Shown one piece after another: positions 45,810 to 55,939 of a DNA stretch of 64,000 bases. The notes below the pieces were generated by a model. It saw only the letters and a program-made list of their open reading frames with translations, ran no database searches and had not been told where the DNA came from. The stretch is from Saprospiraceae bacterium (lineage in GTDB: Bacteria; Bacteroidota; Bacteroidia; Chitinophagales; Saprospiraceae). Where the stretch lies: positions 4,064,112 through 4,128,111 of the forward strand of contig JADKFX010000001.1 of the NCBI GenBank assembly GCA_016717265.1. The letters run 5' to 3'. The position numbers and the translations under genes are program-made. Numbering within the stretch: the first letter of the stretch is position 1; the number at the start of each line of letters is the position of its first letter.

Positions 45810-46598
45810 ATGCCGACTAAAACGACTACCATTGCAGCCAACAAAATCAATAGGTACAAGAAGGTTAAATCCATTTTGTTATCTCAACCTAAGCCAGAAA
45901 GATCTCCCTATTTTGAGTTAGAAGCTAAGTATCATATTCAATTAGATTGGCGTCCTTTTATTCAGGTTGATGGCTATTCAGAGAAAGATTTTCGTCGCCA
46001 GAGGATTCGCCATGATGAGTTTCCAAATGTCATTTTTACCAGTAAAAACGCAATTGAAAACTATTTTCGACTAGCAGAAGAAATGCGGTTTAAGATTAAT
46101 GAGATGAATAAATATTTCTGCGCTACAGAATCCGTTGCTAATTATTTACAGAAATTTATTCTATTCCGAAAGCGCAAGGTGTTTAATGGCACTAAATCCG
46201 TTACAGAATTAACCAGTTATTTTAATAAACATAAAGAATCCGGACCATTTTTAATTCCTTGTTCGGAAGTCGGAAATCCCGAAGTTGCAAATTTCTTAAA
46301 ATCCCTTAAAATAAAATTTCATGAATCTCCAATGTACCGTACGGTAAGTGCAGATTTATCTGATTTAAAAGAAATTAAATACGACGTCATTGTATTTTTT
46401 AGTCAATTGGAAATCAAATCATTATTTGACAATTTCGCAGATTTTACACAAGGTGATACTCGGATTGCTGCTTTCGGAACTCCTGCAGCTAAAGCTGTTG
46501 TCGATGCAGGTTTAATACTTGATATACAAGCTCCGACACCCGAAACACCTTCTATGACCATGGCTTTGGAAGAATATCTTAAAATAGCTAATAAATAA
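45810..46598 (+). CDS. hemD: Uroporphyrinogen-III synthase (Bacteroidota-type HemD)
   Basis: 262 residues. It closes and inverts hydroxymethylbilane to uroporphyrinogen III, the branch point for heme and corrinoids. The family is poorly conserved; seen here are an N-terminal 'KSILLSQPKPERSPYFELEA', 'VIFTSKNAIENYF', 'FLIPCSEVGNPEV', 'YDVIVFFSQLEIKSLF' and 'RIAAFGTPAAKAVVDAGL', in the right order for the two lobes of HemD. Location after DUF4271 supports the call. It ends a five-gene chain starting at the 42923 kinase. Confidence 0.87.
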   Translation: MPTKTTTIAANKINRYKKVKSILLSQPKPERSPYFELEAKYHIQLDWRPFIQVDGYSEKDFRRQRIRHDEFPNVIFTSKNAIENYFRLAEEMRFKINEMNKYFCATESVANYLQKFILFRKRKVFNGTKSVTELTSYFNKHKESGPFLIPCSEVGNPEVANFLKSLKIKFHESPMYRTVSADLSDLKEIKYDVIVFFSQLEIKSLFDNFADFTQGDTRIAAFGTPAAKAVVDAGLILDIQAPTPETPSMTMALEEYLKIANK

Positions 46599-46599
46599 T

Positions 46600-46635
46600 C
46601 TGTAAGGGAGTAGGCTTAAGGCATTTTGCTTACAG
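46600..46635 (+). terminator. Inverted repeat after hemD, possible terminator
   Basis: CTGTAAG at 46600-46606 pairs with CTTACAG at 46629-46635, enclosing a second short palindrome (GGCTTAAGGC-like). It starts one base after the hemD stop. There is no T-tract, so a terminator role is tentative. Confidence 0.3.
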
Positions 46636-46734
46636 GAAGAAAGCGGAAGACTATTTTATTTGTAATTCCAGTACTTCATTGCGTATATTTCACATTCATC
46701 TTTGCGTTTAGCTTATTTATTTCCGAGGTCACTG

Positions 46735-47355
46735 ATGCTGAATATTGATCAAATAAAATTCCAATTAAAAGAACCTTTACCTGGCAAAGCTGCACATTTG
46801 AGACTGGCACCTTTTGCAGCCCGATTAAATTATGCTATCCCAGATGATGTGCATATAGCTGCTGTTTTAATCTTAATTTACGAACGAAATCAAGAATATT
46901 ATTTTCCTTTAATCACACGACAGTCAAATCATCCTGCAGATAAACATAAAGGACAAATTGCATTACCTGGAGGTCGCAAAGATCCTGCAGACATAGATAC
47001 TCAAGCCACAGCATTACGAGAATGTGTTGAAGAAATCGGCATCTCTGAAGATCAGGTTGAAATTCTTGGAGCTTTAAGTCCTATTTACATTCCGGTTAGT
47101 TATCATCATGTCTATCCTTATGTGGCATATTACCATGGCAAACCAGAATTTAATTTACAGCAAACAGAAATTTATGCCCTTCATGAAATTCAATTATCAG
47201 AATTACAAATTCCTGATTACCGTAAAAATATAGAATTAATAACCACGGAAGGTCCATTGCGTGAAGTCCCGGCTATTCAAATAGGAGATCTTGTCATATG
47301 GGGAGCCACAGGTATGATTTTGGAAGAGTTTTCGGAACTTGTAAATAGGCTGTAG
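46735..47355 (+). CDS. Nudix hydrolase, CoA pyrophosphatase type
   Basis: 206 residues from the ATG at 46735; an upstream TTG frame start at 46702 is less likely. The Nudix region reads 'KGQIALPGGRKDPAD' then 'TALRECVEEIGI', the form typical of CoA pyrophosphatases, preceded by 'RQSNHPADKHKGQIALPGG', which matches the CoA-specific extension. These enzymes split CoA and its derivatives to phosphopantetheine and 3',5'-ADP. It stands alone after hemD. Confidence 0.87.
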   Translation: MLNIDQIKFQLKEPLPGKAAHLRLAPFAARLNYAIPDDVHIAAVLILIYERNQEYYFPLITRQSNHPADKHKGQIALPGGRKDPADIDTQATALRECVEEIGISEDQVEILGALSPIYIPVSYHHVYPYVAYYHGKPEFNLQQTEIYALHEIQLSELQIPDYRKNIELITTEGPLREVPAIQIGDLVIWGATGMILEEFSELVNRL

Positions 47356-47627
47356 GCCTTTTGGATTAATGTTAAGAAGGGATGGCTAGAAGTGTTTAGA
47401 CAGAATTTTTGATTTGTTGGTTTGAGAGTGTCAAATTATATTCACGCAACTTCATAATAAATTTATTCATTATTTCTCAACTGGAGAACATAACGACCAT
47501 TCTTCATGAAATTCCAGCATACAGAATATTTATCTAATACCTTTCATTTCATCAGTTTAAAAACACATTGCCTGAAGCCTATTTAATATAGACAGCTCCA
47601 ACTGACTGTGTTATTCATGCAATTATG

Positions 47628-47635
47628 TATTTTTG
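47628..47635 (+). promoter_or_regulatory. -7 box (TATTTTTG) upstream of murA
   Basis: A TAnnTTTG match ending 17 bases before the ATG at 47653, within a 297-base gap that holds no gene. No clear TTG box lies at 18 bases. Confidence 0.35.
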
Positions 47636-47652
47636 AAACTTAATTCAAGAAG

Positions 47653-48963
47653 ATGGGATCAGATTGTTTTGAAGTGATTGGTGGACATAAACTCAAAGGA
47701 GAATTGCAGCCACAAGGCGCCAAGAATGAAGCCTTACAAATATTGTGTGCAACTTTACTAACGGATCAGCCGGTGACGATTCACAACATCCCTGACATTT
47801 TAGATATCCGACATTTGATACAATTAATTGGAGGATTGGGAGTAAAAGTAAGTAAACACGATACTCATAGTTATACTTTTCAGGCATCAGATATTGATCT
47901 GGAATATTTTGGGACCCATGAATTTCAGAACAATGCAAGAAAAATAAGAGGTTCCGTAATGTTGTTGGCACCATTATTAGCTAGATTTAAACGAGCTGTA
48001 TTACCAAAACCAGGAGGTGATAAAATTGGTAGAAGACGATTGGACACGCATTTTCTAGGTTTGCAAAAGTTAAATGCACAATTTGTATTCGACGAATCTA
48101 AATCAGAATATAAAATCACGGCAGATCATCTCACTGGAGCTTATATTTTAATGGATGAAATCTCTGTCACAGGCACTGCCAACGTACTTATGGCTGCTAC
48201 GCTTGCAAAGGGAACCACCACTATATATAATGCTGCCTGCGAGCCTTATATTCAGCAACTTTGTAAAATGCTCATACGAATGGGTGCCAAGATTTCTGGA
48301 TTAAGTTCGAATCTATTGGTTGTAGAAGGTGTAGAAAAATTGCAAGGTACGAGTCATACTTTATTGCCGGACATGATCGAAATCGGTAGTTTTATCAGTT
48401 TAGCGGCTATGACACAATCTGAATTGAAAATTAAAAATGCAGGTGTACAACATTTAGGAATAATCCCATTTGTTTTTGAAAGAATGGGCATAACATTAAA
48501 AATCCAAGGTGATGATATATTAATACCTGCACAAGAAGAATATGAAATTCAAAGTTTTATGGATGGCTCCATTATGACTATATACGATGCACCCTGGCCA
48601 GGATTTACACCCGATCTTATGAGTGCCTTATTGGTGATGGCAATCCAGGCAAAAGGCAGTGTATTAATTCATCAAAAGATGTTTGAATCCCGCTTGTTTT
48701 TTGTAGATAAACTCATCGATATGGGTGCCCAGATTATCCTTTGTGATCCACATCGAGCTACGGTCATTGGTCTCAACAGAAAATACCAATTAAAAGGAAT
48801 CGAAATGACTTCTCCAGATATACGTGCAGGAGTTGCATTATTAATTGCAGCTATGTCGGCATCGGGAAAAAGTAAAATTCATTCTATACATCAGATTGAT
48901 CGCGGTTATGAAAACATAGATCAACGATTGAATGCGGTAGGAGCAGAAATAGTAAGGAATTAA
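47653..48963 (+). CDS. murA: UDP-N-acetylglucosamine 1-carboxyvinyltransferase with Asp at the catalytic Cys position
   Basis: 436 residues. It transfers enolpyruvate from PEP to UDP-GlcNAc, the first committed step of peptidoglycan synthesis. Substrate-binding 'GAKNEALQIL' (Lys24, Asn25) and 'LDTHFLGLQKLNA' are present. In the mobile loop the sequence is 'PKPGGDKIGRRRLD': Asp123 stands where the fosfomycin-reactive Cys115 of the E. coli enzyme lies. An Asp here is known in other bacteria, such as Mycobacterium tuberculosis, and gives insensitivity to fosfomycin while keeping activity. Otherwise the two inverse alpha/beta lobes look complete. Confidence 0.94.
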   Translation: MGSDCFEVIGGHKLKGELQPQGAKNEALQILCATLLTDQPVTIHNIPDILDIRHLIQLIGGLGVKVSKHDTHSYTFQASDIDLEYFGTHEFQNNARKIRGSVMLLAPLLARFKRAVLPKPGGDKIGRRRLDTHFLGLQKLNAQFVFDESKSEYKITADHLTGAYILMDEISVTGTANVLMAATLAKGTTTIYNAACEPYIQQLCKMLIRMGAKISGLSSNLLVVEGVEKLQGTSHTLLPDMIEIGSFISLAAMTQSELKIKNAGVQHLGIIPFVFERMGITLKIQGDDILIPAQEEYEIQSFMDGSIMTIYDAPWPGFTPDLMSALLVMAIQAKGSVLIHQKMFESRLFFVDKLIDMGAQIILCDPHRATVIGLNRKYQLKGIEMTSPDIRAGVALLIAAMSASGKSKIHSIHQIDRGYENIDQRLNAVGAEIVRN

Positions 48964-49093
48964 ATACTCTAGTTTAAAAAAATTTAATTTAGAATTTTGT
49001 AGGTTTAAATTAACTTATGTAAACTAAAATTTAGATCAGAGAACTTTTTTATTAATATATCCTTGAAATAGAAATTTAATTTCGTCTGTCAAT

Positions 49094-49720
49094 ATGAAGA
49101 AAAATTTATTTATAGCATTTGAAGGCATTGATGGAAGTGGAAAAAGCACTCAGGCAAAACGATTAGCAAGACTTTTAGAAAATGCAGGACATAAAGTTTA
49201 CAGCACCTTTGAGCCAACGGATAATCCGATTGGTAAAATGATCCGGGATATTTTCAATCATAAAATGGAAGCAGATCACCGCACTATTGCAGGATTATTT
49301 GTGGCAGATAGACTAGATCATTTATTAAATAAATCAAATGGTATATTGAAAAAATTGGATGAAGGATATACTGTCATTACCGACCGATATTATTTTTCAT
49401 CTTATGCATATCACGGCACTCACATGGCCATGGACTGGGTAATTCAGGCCAATGCCCTAAGTGCTGAACTACTACGTCCAAACCTAAATATTTACATTGA
49501 TATCAGTCCTGAAATCAGTATGCAACGCATTCAAAGTGGGCGAAATTCTACAGAACTTTATGAAACACTGGAAAATCTTAGGAACGTACGAGAAAAATAC
49601 ATAGAAGCATTTGAAAAGCTTAAAACTCAAGAACAGATTTTTATAGTCGATGGTAATCAGAGTCCGGAAATTATTGGACAAAACATTTGGATAAAACTTA
49701 ATACCTTAATTGGAATTTGA
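49094..49720 (+). CDS. tmk: Thymidylate kinase
   Basis: 208 residues. It phosphorylates dTMP to dTDP. The P-loop 'GIDGSGKST' is at about residues 11-19, the DR(Y/H) motif is 'ITDRYYFSSYAYHG', and the lid region is 'SGRNSTELYETLENL'. 'YSTFEPTDNPIGKMIRD' is the substrate-binding segment. It is a single gene after murA with a 130-base gap. Confidence 0.94.
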   Translation: MKKNLFIAFEGIDGSGKSTQAKRLARLLENAGHKVYSTFEPTDNPIGKMIRDIFNHKMEADHRTIAGLFVADRLDHLLNKSNGILKKLDEGYTVITDRYYFSSYAYHGTHMAMDWVIQANALSAELLRPNLNIYIDISPEISMQRIQSGRNSTELYETLENLRNVREKYIEAFEKLKTQEQIFIVDGNQSPEIIGQNIWIKLNTLIGI

Positions 49721-50230
49721 TCTTCCATCAGTGTCTTTAACTGAGTACTTATACTGTGAATCCCTACTATAAAAAGTAAAATGAATATTTGCAAACTACT
49801 TGTAAATTTCAATCTCCACAGAATTAAATCTGAAATTCTAAGTATTAGACTTCAATATTTTAGAAAAATAATCAATTCATGATGAATCTATTTATAAGTA
49901 TTAAAAATCCAAGGGAGTTCATTAGAACTATGAGTATTTATAGGAAGTAAAATCATAAAAGGATACAGATTCGGCAATTTAAATGATACTCTGGTGGGTT
50001 CATTAAGAATCAATAAAATAGGTATATAGAATCATCGTTAACCTTGGATAAAAGTTAAAAGTGACAACCGATAAAGAAGTATTAAACAGAAGCATTTCAA
50101 AATAAAATTTAAAAAAACTGTTTTATTTAAAAATTAAGATTTATCTTTAAAACACGGATCTCTGAATTTGGAGAATTTAAAAAATAAATATCATATGTAA
50201 GAGTTTTTTAATTTAATTATACAACACCTT
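49721..50230. other. AT-rich non-coding gap (510 bases) before the recombinase
   Basis: No gene, RNA or strong repeat is recognised. Only very short frames occur. It separates the housekeeping block from the recombinase and defence genes and may hold the recombinase promoter, but no TAnnTTTG box was found close to its start. Confidence 0.5.
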
Positions 50231-51454
50231 ATGACACCTAAACCCCCTATTGATTTACAAAATGAATCACAGCAATCTCATTTCAAAAATGCTACAAAAG
50301 CTTTACCCCGAAAAGTTAGAATTCAACATATCTTCCATAAGAATTCCGATTGTTGTGGCATTTATTTCCAATACGACAAAGAAATCATAGAATTTATAAA
50401 GAGTTTACCAGGACTATTTTATAGTAAAACCTACCGATGTTATTATTTTTTTTACGAAGATAATCGATTTAAAGAGTGCATTGAAAGTTTCCATAATGCT
50501 GGAATATTTCCAGATTACCGAGGACTTAGCCTTAGCATTAAAAAAAGAGTAGAAAATAATATAAAATTAACAAATTCAACCATATTAAATTCAAACAAAA
50601 CGGATTGTTATGAAAGCAGTAAAAACTTTGCAGATCAATTCGGCAACTATTTAGAGCAATTGCGTTACAGTTCATCGACTGTTAAAACATATAAAAATGC
50701 ATTGTTTGTTTTTTTAAATAGTATGAATAAAAATCCTGCAGAAATACAAAATGTAGATCTTGAAATTTTTAATCAGGAGTATATATTAAAACAAGGATAT
50801 TCAGTCTCTTATCAAAATCAGGTGGTGAATGCTTTGAAACTATATTTTGAAAAATATCAAAATAAATTATTAGATATAAATCAATTAGAGCGTCCCAGAA
50901 AATCAAGTCGATTGCCAAAAGTAATAGATAAAAAGCAAGTGGAACAATTATTAAAAACGATAGCAAATAAGAAACATCAAATGGCACTCAGCTTGATATA
51001 TAGTCTTGGTTTGAGAGCAGGTGAACTGATCAATTTAAAAATCAAAGATATCAACGGAAATCAAAAAACGGTTACTATAAGACATGGCAAAGGGGACAAG
51101 GACAGGGTAGTTCCAATTAGTGAAAAAATGCTAATATTTCTCCGAAATTACTACAAGATATACAAGCCAAAAATATATTTAATAGAAGGTCAATTTGAAG
51201 GAATGCCTTATTCAATAAGAAGTTTGGCCTTAGTTTTCAGGGCACAAAGTGAACGGATATTAGGTCCGAACAATTTTACATTACATAGTTTAAGGCATAG
51301 TTTTGCTACTCATAATTTGGAAGCTGGAGTTGATTTAAGGTATATCCAAGAATTACTAGGACATAAATCCAGCAAGACAACTGAGATATATACCCATGTG
51401 AGCATCCGTAGTTTAAAAAACATTAAAAGCCTGACCGATGATTTTGAATTATAA
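50231..51454 (+). CDS. Tyrosine recombinase/integrase with extra N-terminal domain
   Basis: 407 residues, intact. An N-terminal domain (about 25-100: 'IQHIFHKNSDCCGIYFQYDK', 'YSKTYRCYYFFYEDN') is followed by a SAM-like core-binding domain (about 135-215: 'FGNYLEQLRYSSSTVKTYKN') and the catalytic domain. Catalytic residues are all present: Arg262 ('LGLRAGE'), Lys in 'HGKGDKDR', His352 and Arg355 ('HSLRHSFATHN'), His378 ('LGHKSSKTT') and nucleophile Tyr387 ('EIYTHVS'). It resembles Bacteroidota chromosomal recombinases more than phage integrases. It sits exactly at the left border of the defence island, oriented toward it. Confidence 0.92.
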   Translation: MTPKPPIDLQNESQQSHFKNATKALPRKVRIQHIFHKNSDCCGIYFQYDKEIIEFIKSLPGLFYSKTYRCYYFFYEDNRFKECIESFHNAGIFPDYRGLSLSIKKRVENNIKLTNSTILNSNKTDCYESSKNFADQFGNYLEQLRYSSSTVKTYKNALFVFLNSMNKNPAEIQNVDLEIFNQEYILKQGYSVSYQNQVVNALKLYFEKYQNKLLDINQLERPRKSSRLPKVIDKKQVEQLLKTIANKKHQMALSLIYSLGLRAGELINLKIKDINGNQKTVTIRHGKGDKDRVVPISEKMLIFLRNYYKIYKPKIYLIEGQFEGMPYSIRSLALVFRAQSERILGPNNFTLHSLRHSFATHNLEAGVDLRYIQELLGHKSSKTTEIYTHVSIRSLKNIKSLTDDFEL

Positions 51455-51736
51455 TATATCAAGAAAAAAAGCTACCGTAAACATCCCAAATTGGAATATT
51501 TAAAGTAGTTTTACTACTTGTATTGGACAACATACAGACCATATTTCAAGCGGACAACGAGTAAAGCACACTCATTTCCGACCCTGTGTTTTTATTTTTC
51601 CCCACCCGCATTTTTAAAAACAATTTTAGCCAGCCCCCCAGTGCACATTTGGCTTTGCCCCACCCGCAAACCGACCCTCGGCACGAAGCAAAGGCCGCTG
51701 TCCCAACGCACAGACGGATTAATGTGATTAAAAAAG
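51455..51736. other. Boundary segment between recombinase and hsd operon
   Basis: The first about 80 bases are AT-rich; from about 51545 the strand becomes strikingly C-rich and G-poor with runs such as CCCCACCCGC (twice, about 51600 and 51658) and 'CCAACGC'. The same style returns at 58860-59400 between the two defence operons. No gene is recognised. A recombination (attI-like) site would be expected here if the recombinase works on cassettes, but none could be identified by reading. Confidence 0.5.
51503..51519 (+). repeat. Perfect 7-bp hairpin downstream of the recombinase
   Basis: AAGTAGT-TTT-ACTACTT, a perfect stem with a 3-base loop, 49 bases after the recombinase stop. It may end the recombinase transcript or mark a recombination site; it lacks a following T-tract. 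Confidence 0.45.
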
Positions 51737-51744
51737 TAACTTTG
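51737..51744 (+). promoter_or_regulatory. -7 box (TAACTTTG) of the type I R-M operon
   Basis: An exact TAACTTTG, identical to the box of the ABC-F gene, ends 17 bases before the hsdR ATG at 51762. No TTG was found 18 bases upstream. Confidence 0.5.
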
Positions 51745-51761
51745 ACCGATATAAATTTTAG

Positions 51762-54704
51762 ATGACAAAAGAGATACAAATAGAAGTTAGTTTGATTACC
51801 AAATTGACTGACCTGAAATACAGTTACAGGTCGGACATCAAGGACAGGGCTTCGCTGGAAAGAATTTCCGTGAAAAATTTCAGGCTCTCAACAAGGTTAA
51901 CCCTGACCGACTCTGAATTTGCCAGACTACGGGACGAGATAATCAATTCAGACGTTTTTGCTTCTTCAAAACGACTAAGAGAAATCAACACCTTCAGTCG
52001 TGAGGACGGAACGCCTTTGCATTACACTCTGGTAAATATAAAAGACTGGTGTAAAAACAAGGTTTGAGGTTATCAATCAACTTCGCATAAATACAGAAAA
52101 CAGCAACCACCGTTACGATGTGATTTTGTTGATTAACGGAATTCCTGTTGTTCAAATAGAATTAAAAACGGCAAGTAAGCCCACGAAAACCATGCAGCAA
52201 ATTGTGGACTACAAAAGTGACCCAGACAATGGTTATACAAACTCATTGCTTTGTTTCATGCAACTTTTTATTGTAACCAATCGCAGTAACACCTATTATT
52301 TCGCTAACAACAACTCTTCACATTTCAGCTTTAATGCTGATGAACAATTTTGCCTGTTTATCAATTTGCAAGTGAGGACAATAAAAAATCACACATAGAC
52401 GACTTTTCAGAAAAGTTTTGAGCAAATGCACCCTGAGCCAAATGATAAGCAAATACATGGTATTGGTTGCAAGCGAACAAAAGTTGCTTGTCATGCGACC
52501 ATATCAGATTTATGCAGTTAAGGCAATTGTAAATTCAATACAAGAACACAAAGGCAACGGCTACATTTGGCACACAACAGGAAGCGGAAAAACGCTTACT
52601 TCTAACAAAGCATCTACCCTGCTCAAAGACAATCCGAATATTGAAAAATGTTTGTTTGTGGTTGACCGCAAAGACTTGGACAGACAAACCCGTGAGGAGT
52701 TCAACAAATTTCAGGAAGGTTGCGTTGAGGAAAACACCAATACAGAAACATTGGGTAAAACAGATGCTCTCTGGCGATTACGCTAACAAAGTAATTGTTA
52801 CGACAATTCAAAAATTAGGACTGGCTTTAGACCCAAACAACAAGAACAATTATAAAGAACGCTTACAAGCATTAAGCGACAAACGAATTGTTTTCATTTT
52901 TGATGAGTGCCACCGTTCACAGTTTGGTGAAAATCATAAAGCTATCAAAGAGTTTTTCCCAAATGCACAACTATTTGGTTTTACAGGCACACCAATATTT
53001 GACGAAAACGCCAATTACAAACAAATTGACGGAACAGTTGGCTCTTATGTAACTACAAGAGATATTTTTCAAAATCCGTTACACAACTACACCATAACTC
53101 ATGCAATAGAAGATAGAAACGTATTGCGTTTTCCATATTGACTATTTCAAACCTGAAAAAAATGTAACGGTTGGAAGCACTGACCATAAAAAAGCGGTTG
53201 TAAATGCTATTCTAAAAAAACATGATGCTGCAACACACAGCAAACGCTTTAACGCTTTATTGGCAACTGCTTCTATCAATGATGCTATTGAATATTACGA
53301 ACTATTCAAAGACATTCAGGCAAGCAAGACAAAAGAAGATGAAAACTTTATTCCATTAAATATTGCTTGTGTGTTTTCACCGCCTGCCGAAGGGAACAAA
53401 GACGTTCAGCAATTGCAGGAAGATTTACAACAGAGAAGGCAGACAACAAAGTTGAACCTGAAAAGAAGAAAAAGCACTTGAAGCCATTATCAGTGATTAC
53501 AACAAACAATATGGCTCAAATCATAAAATCACTGAATTTGACTTGTATTACCAAGATGTTCAACAACGCATCAAATTTCAAAAGTTCAGCAATACCGACT
53601 ATCCACGCAAGAACAAAATTGATTTGGTGATTGTGGTGGATATGTTGCCCTACTGGATTTGACAGCAAATACTTGAACACTTTGTATGTGGACAAGAACC
53701 TGAAATTCCACGGATTGATTCAGGCTTTCAGCCGAACCAACCGTATTTTGAATGATACCAAACCTTATGGAAACATTTTAGATTTCCGCCAGCAACAAGC
53801 CGAAGTTGACAGAGCCATTGCCCTATTCATGGAGAAGATGCAGGACGAGCCAAAGAAATTTGGTTGGTTGACCCTGCTCCGAAAGTGATTGAGAAATACC
53901 AAGAGCAGTGAAAGCAATGGAGAAGTGGATGGAAGACAAAAACATGGTAGCAGAGCCGCAAGAAGTTTACAACATCAAGGTGATGCGGCCCGAGTAGAGT
54001 TTATCAATCGTTTTTAAAAGTGCAACGATTGAAAACACAGCTTGACCAATACACTGACCTGAACGAAGAACGAGAAATCAAAATTGACGATTTAATGCCC
54101 GAAGAGCAATTGCGTTCTTTCCGTAGTTCGTATTTGGAAATTGCAAAACAACTCAAAGAAATTCAGCAAAAAGAAGGCAGCAAAGCACCTGAAAACATTC
54201 AGCAATTAGACTTTGAATTTGTGTTGTTTGCTTCTTCCAGTGGTTGATTATGATTACATAATGAACCTGATTGCCAAATACACAAGGCACACCAGAAAAA
54301 GCAGAAAATGACCCGTGACCAATTAATTGGTGTATTAAGTAGTAGTTCAAATCTATTGGAAGAACAGGAGATATTATTGACTACATCAAAAATTTGGAAG
54401 TAGGAAAAGCATTTAAACGAACATGAAATAAAAGACGGCTATCAAAACTTTAAAGAAGCAAAAATTGCCAAACGATTAGCAGAAATAGCACAAAATAATG
54501 GCTTGGAGATTTCGGCTCTTGCAGCAATTTACAACTTCCATCATTAGCCGAATGATTTTTGATGCTGACAAATTAAGTGAACTTTTGCCCTTTAGACTTA
54601 GGCTGGAAAGAAAGAACCAAGCGAGTTGGCATTGATGGAAGAATTGACACCTTTATTAAAAAAAAACAAGCCGAAGGGCAGGAAATATCAGGACTGAAAG
54701 CATG
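51762..54704 (+). pseudogene. hsdR: Type I restriction enzyme subunit R (HsdR), frameshifted
   Basis: About 980 codons spread over all three frames. In order: 'MTKEIQIEVSLITKL', the nuclease motif 'YDVILLINGIPVVQIELKT' (Asp...Glu-x-Lys), Walker A 'HTTGSGKT' (52571-52592), 'FDECHRSQFG' (52900-52928), 'FTGTPIF' (52980-53000), the later helicase segment 'GLIQAFSRTNR', and a C-terminal helical part ('EEQLRSFRSSYLEIAKQL'). Protein sequence between breaks is continuous; each break needs only a one- or two-base change, for example an extra G in AAGGTTTGAGG near 52063 and a missing T in the T-run near 52353. A compensating pair near 51863 and 51900 hides 'KNFREKFQALNKVN' in another frame. HsdR translocates and cleaves unmodified DNA. 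The stop overlaps hsdS by ATGA at 54701-54704. Confidence 0.85.
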
Positions 54705-55939
54705 AATAGAGAAAACAATTTTAGATTGGTACCAAGGCTTGATTTCCTGAGTTTCTAAATGACGCTAATTGGGTCGAAGACACCTTAATAAATATAGCTG
54801 GGTTTCGGAGAGGAAGTTTTCCTCAACCTTATGGTCTGCCTAAATGGTATGATGACATTAATGGTATGCCCTTTATACAGGTTTACGATGTTGGCGAAGA
54901 TTTTAGATTAAAGCCAAAACCAAAAATAAAATTAGCAAGTTAGGAGCGGAACAGAGTGTATTTATTCCAAAAGGGACTGTAATAATTACAATTCAAGGGT
55001 CAATCGGCAGAGTGGCAATTACTCAATATGATGCCTATATTGATAGAACTCTTTTGTTGTTTGAAGAATTTTACATAGAATTAGATAAGACTTTTTTTGC
55101 TTATTTATTATTCCTGCTTTTTGAAATTGAAAAACTAAAAAGCTCCCGGTGGAATAATCAAAACGATAACAAAGAAGTTTTGAGTCAATTTGTTGTTAAG
55201 CTACCTTCTCAAAGGAGCAACAAAAAATCGCTGCTTGCCTCTCGTCTTTAGATGAAGTAATTACAGCCGAGACCAAAAGCTGGAAATACTGAAAGACCAC
55301 AAAAGGGCTTATTGCAAAACCTATTGCCGCAGGAGGGCGAAACAGTTCCAAAATTTCAGTTCAGTGAGTTTGAAGATAGTGCAGAATGCGAAGAAACTAC
55401 TTTGACCCAAGTTGCAGATTACGAAAACGGTAAAGCCCACGAACAAGATATTGCAGACGATGGCAAATTTATAGTTGTGAATTCAAAGTTCATTTCACAA
55501 GATGGCGAAGTAAAGAAATTCACCAATACCGCTTTTTGCCTGCAAGCAAAGGAGATGTTTTAATGGTGCTGAGTGATATTCCAAATGGAAAAGCCATTGC
55601 AAAATGTTTTTGGTTGAAGAAGATAATCGCTACACTGTTAATCAGCGTATTTGCAGAATTACGCCACGAAATGTCAATAGCAAAATTCTATACTATTTGC
55701 TAAACGAAATCCATACTTTTTGGCATTTGATGATGGCGTAAAGCAAACCAATCTAAGAAAGATGATGTTTTGAATTGTCCATTGCTTATACCAGAAGACC
55801 CAAAGAACAAGATAAATTGCTGATACACTTTCTTCAATTGATGATTTGATAAACGCACAAAATCAAAATTGGAAGCTCTGCAACTTCATAAGAAGGATTG
55901 TTGCAAGGTTTGTTTCCATCAATAAATAATGAAGAATGA
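54701..55939 (+). pseudogene. hsdS: Type I restriction specificity subunit (HsdS), frameshifted
   Basis: Starts 'MNRENNFRLVPRLDF', then two target-recognition domains: the first with 'INGMPFIQVYDVGEDFRLKP', 'KGTVIITIQGSIGRVAITQY' and 'LPSQRSNKK', the second with 'TTLTQVADYENGKAHEQDIA', 'FIVVNSKFISQDGEVKKFTN' and 'VLMVLSDIPNGKA'. Each is followed by a conserved helix ('LDEVITAE', 'SSIDDLINAQNQ') and a repeat of 'HKKGLLQ...LLP/LFP'. Broken by several one-base indels (near 54750, 54920, 55215, 55545 and others). HsdS sets the DNA sequence recognised by both modification and restriction. The stop overlaps the ATPase start (ATGA, 55936-55939). Confidence 0.82.

Noticed and set aside
48960..49050. 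Terminator after murA
   Set aside because: The AT-rich arms (AATTTT...AAAATT) pair only with bulges and can arise from base composition alone.
50231..51454. XerC/XerD housekeeping recombinase
   Set aside because: The protein is about 100 residues longer than Xer proteins because of an extra N-terminal domain, and it borders accessory genes; a mobile or cassette recombinase is more likely.
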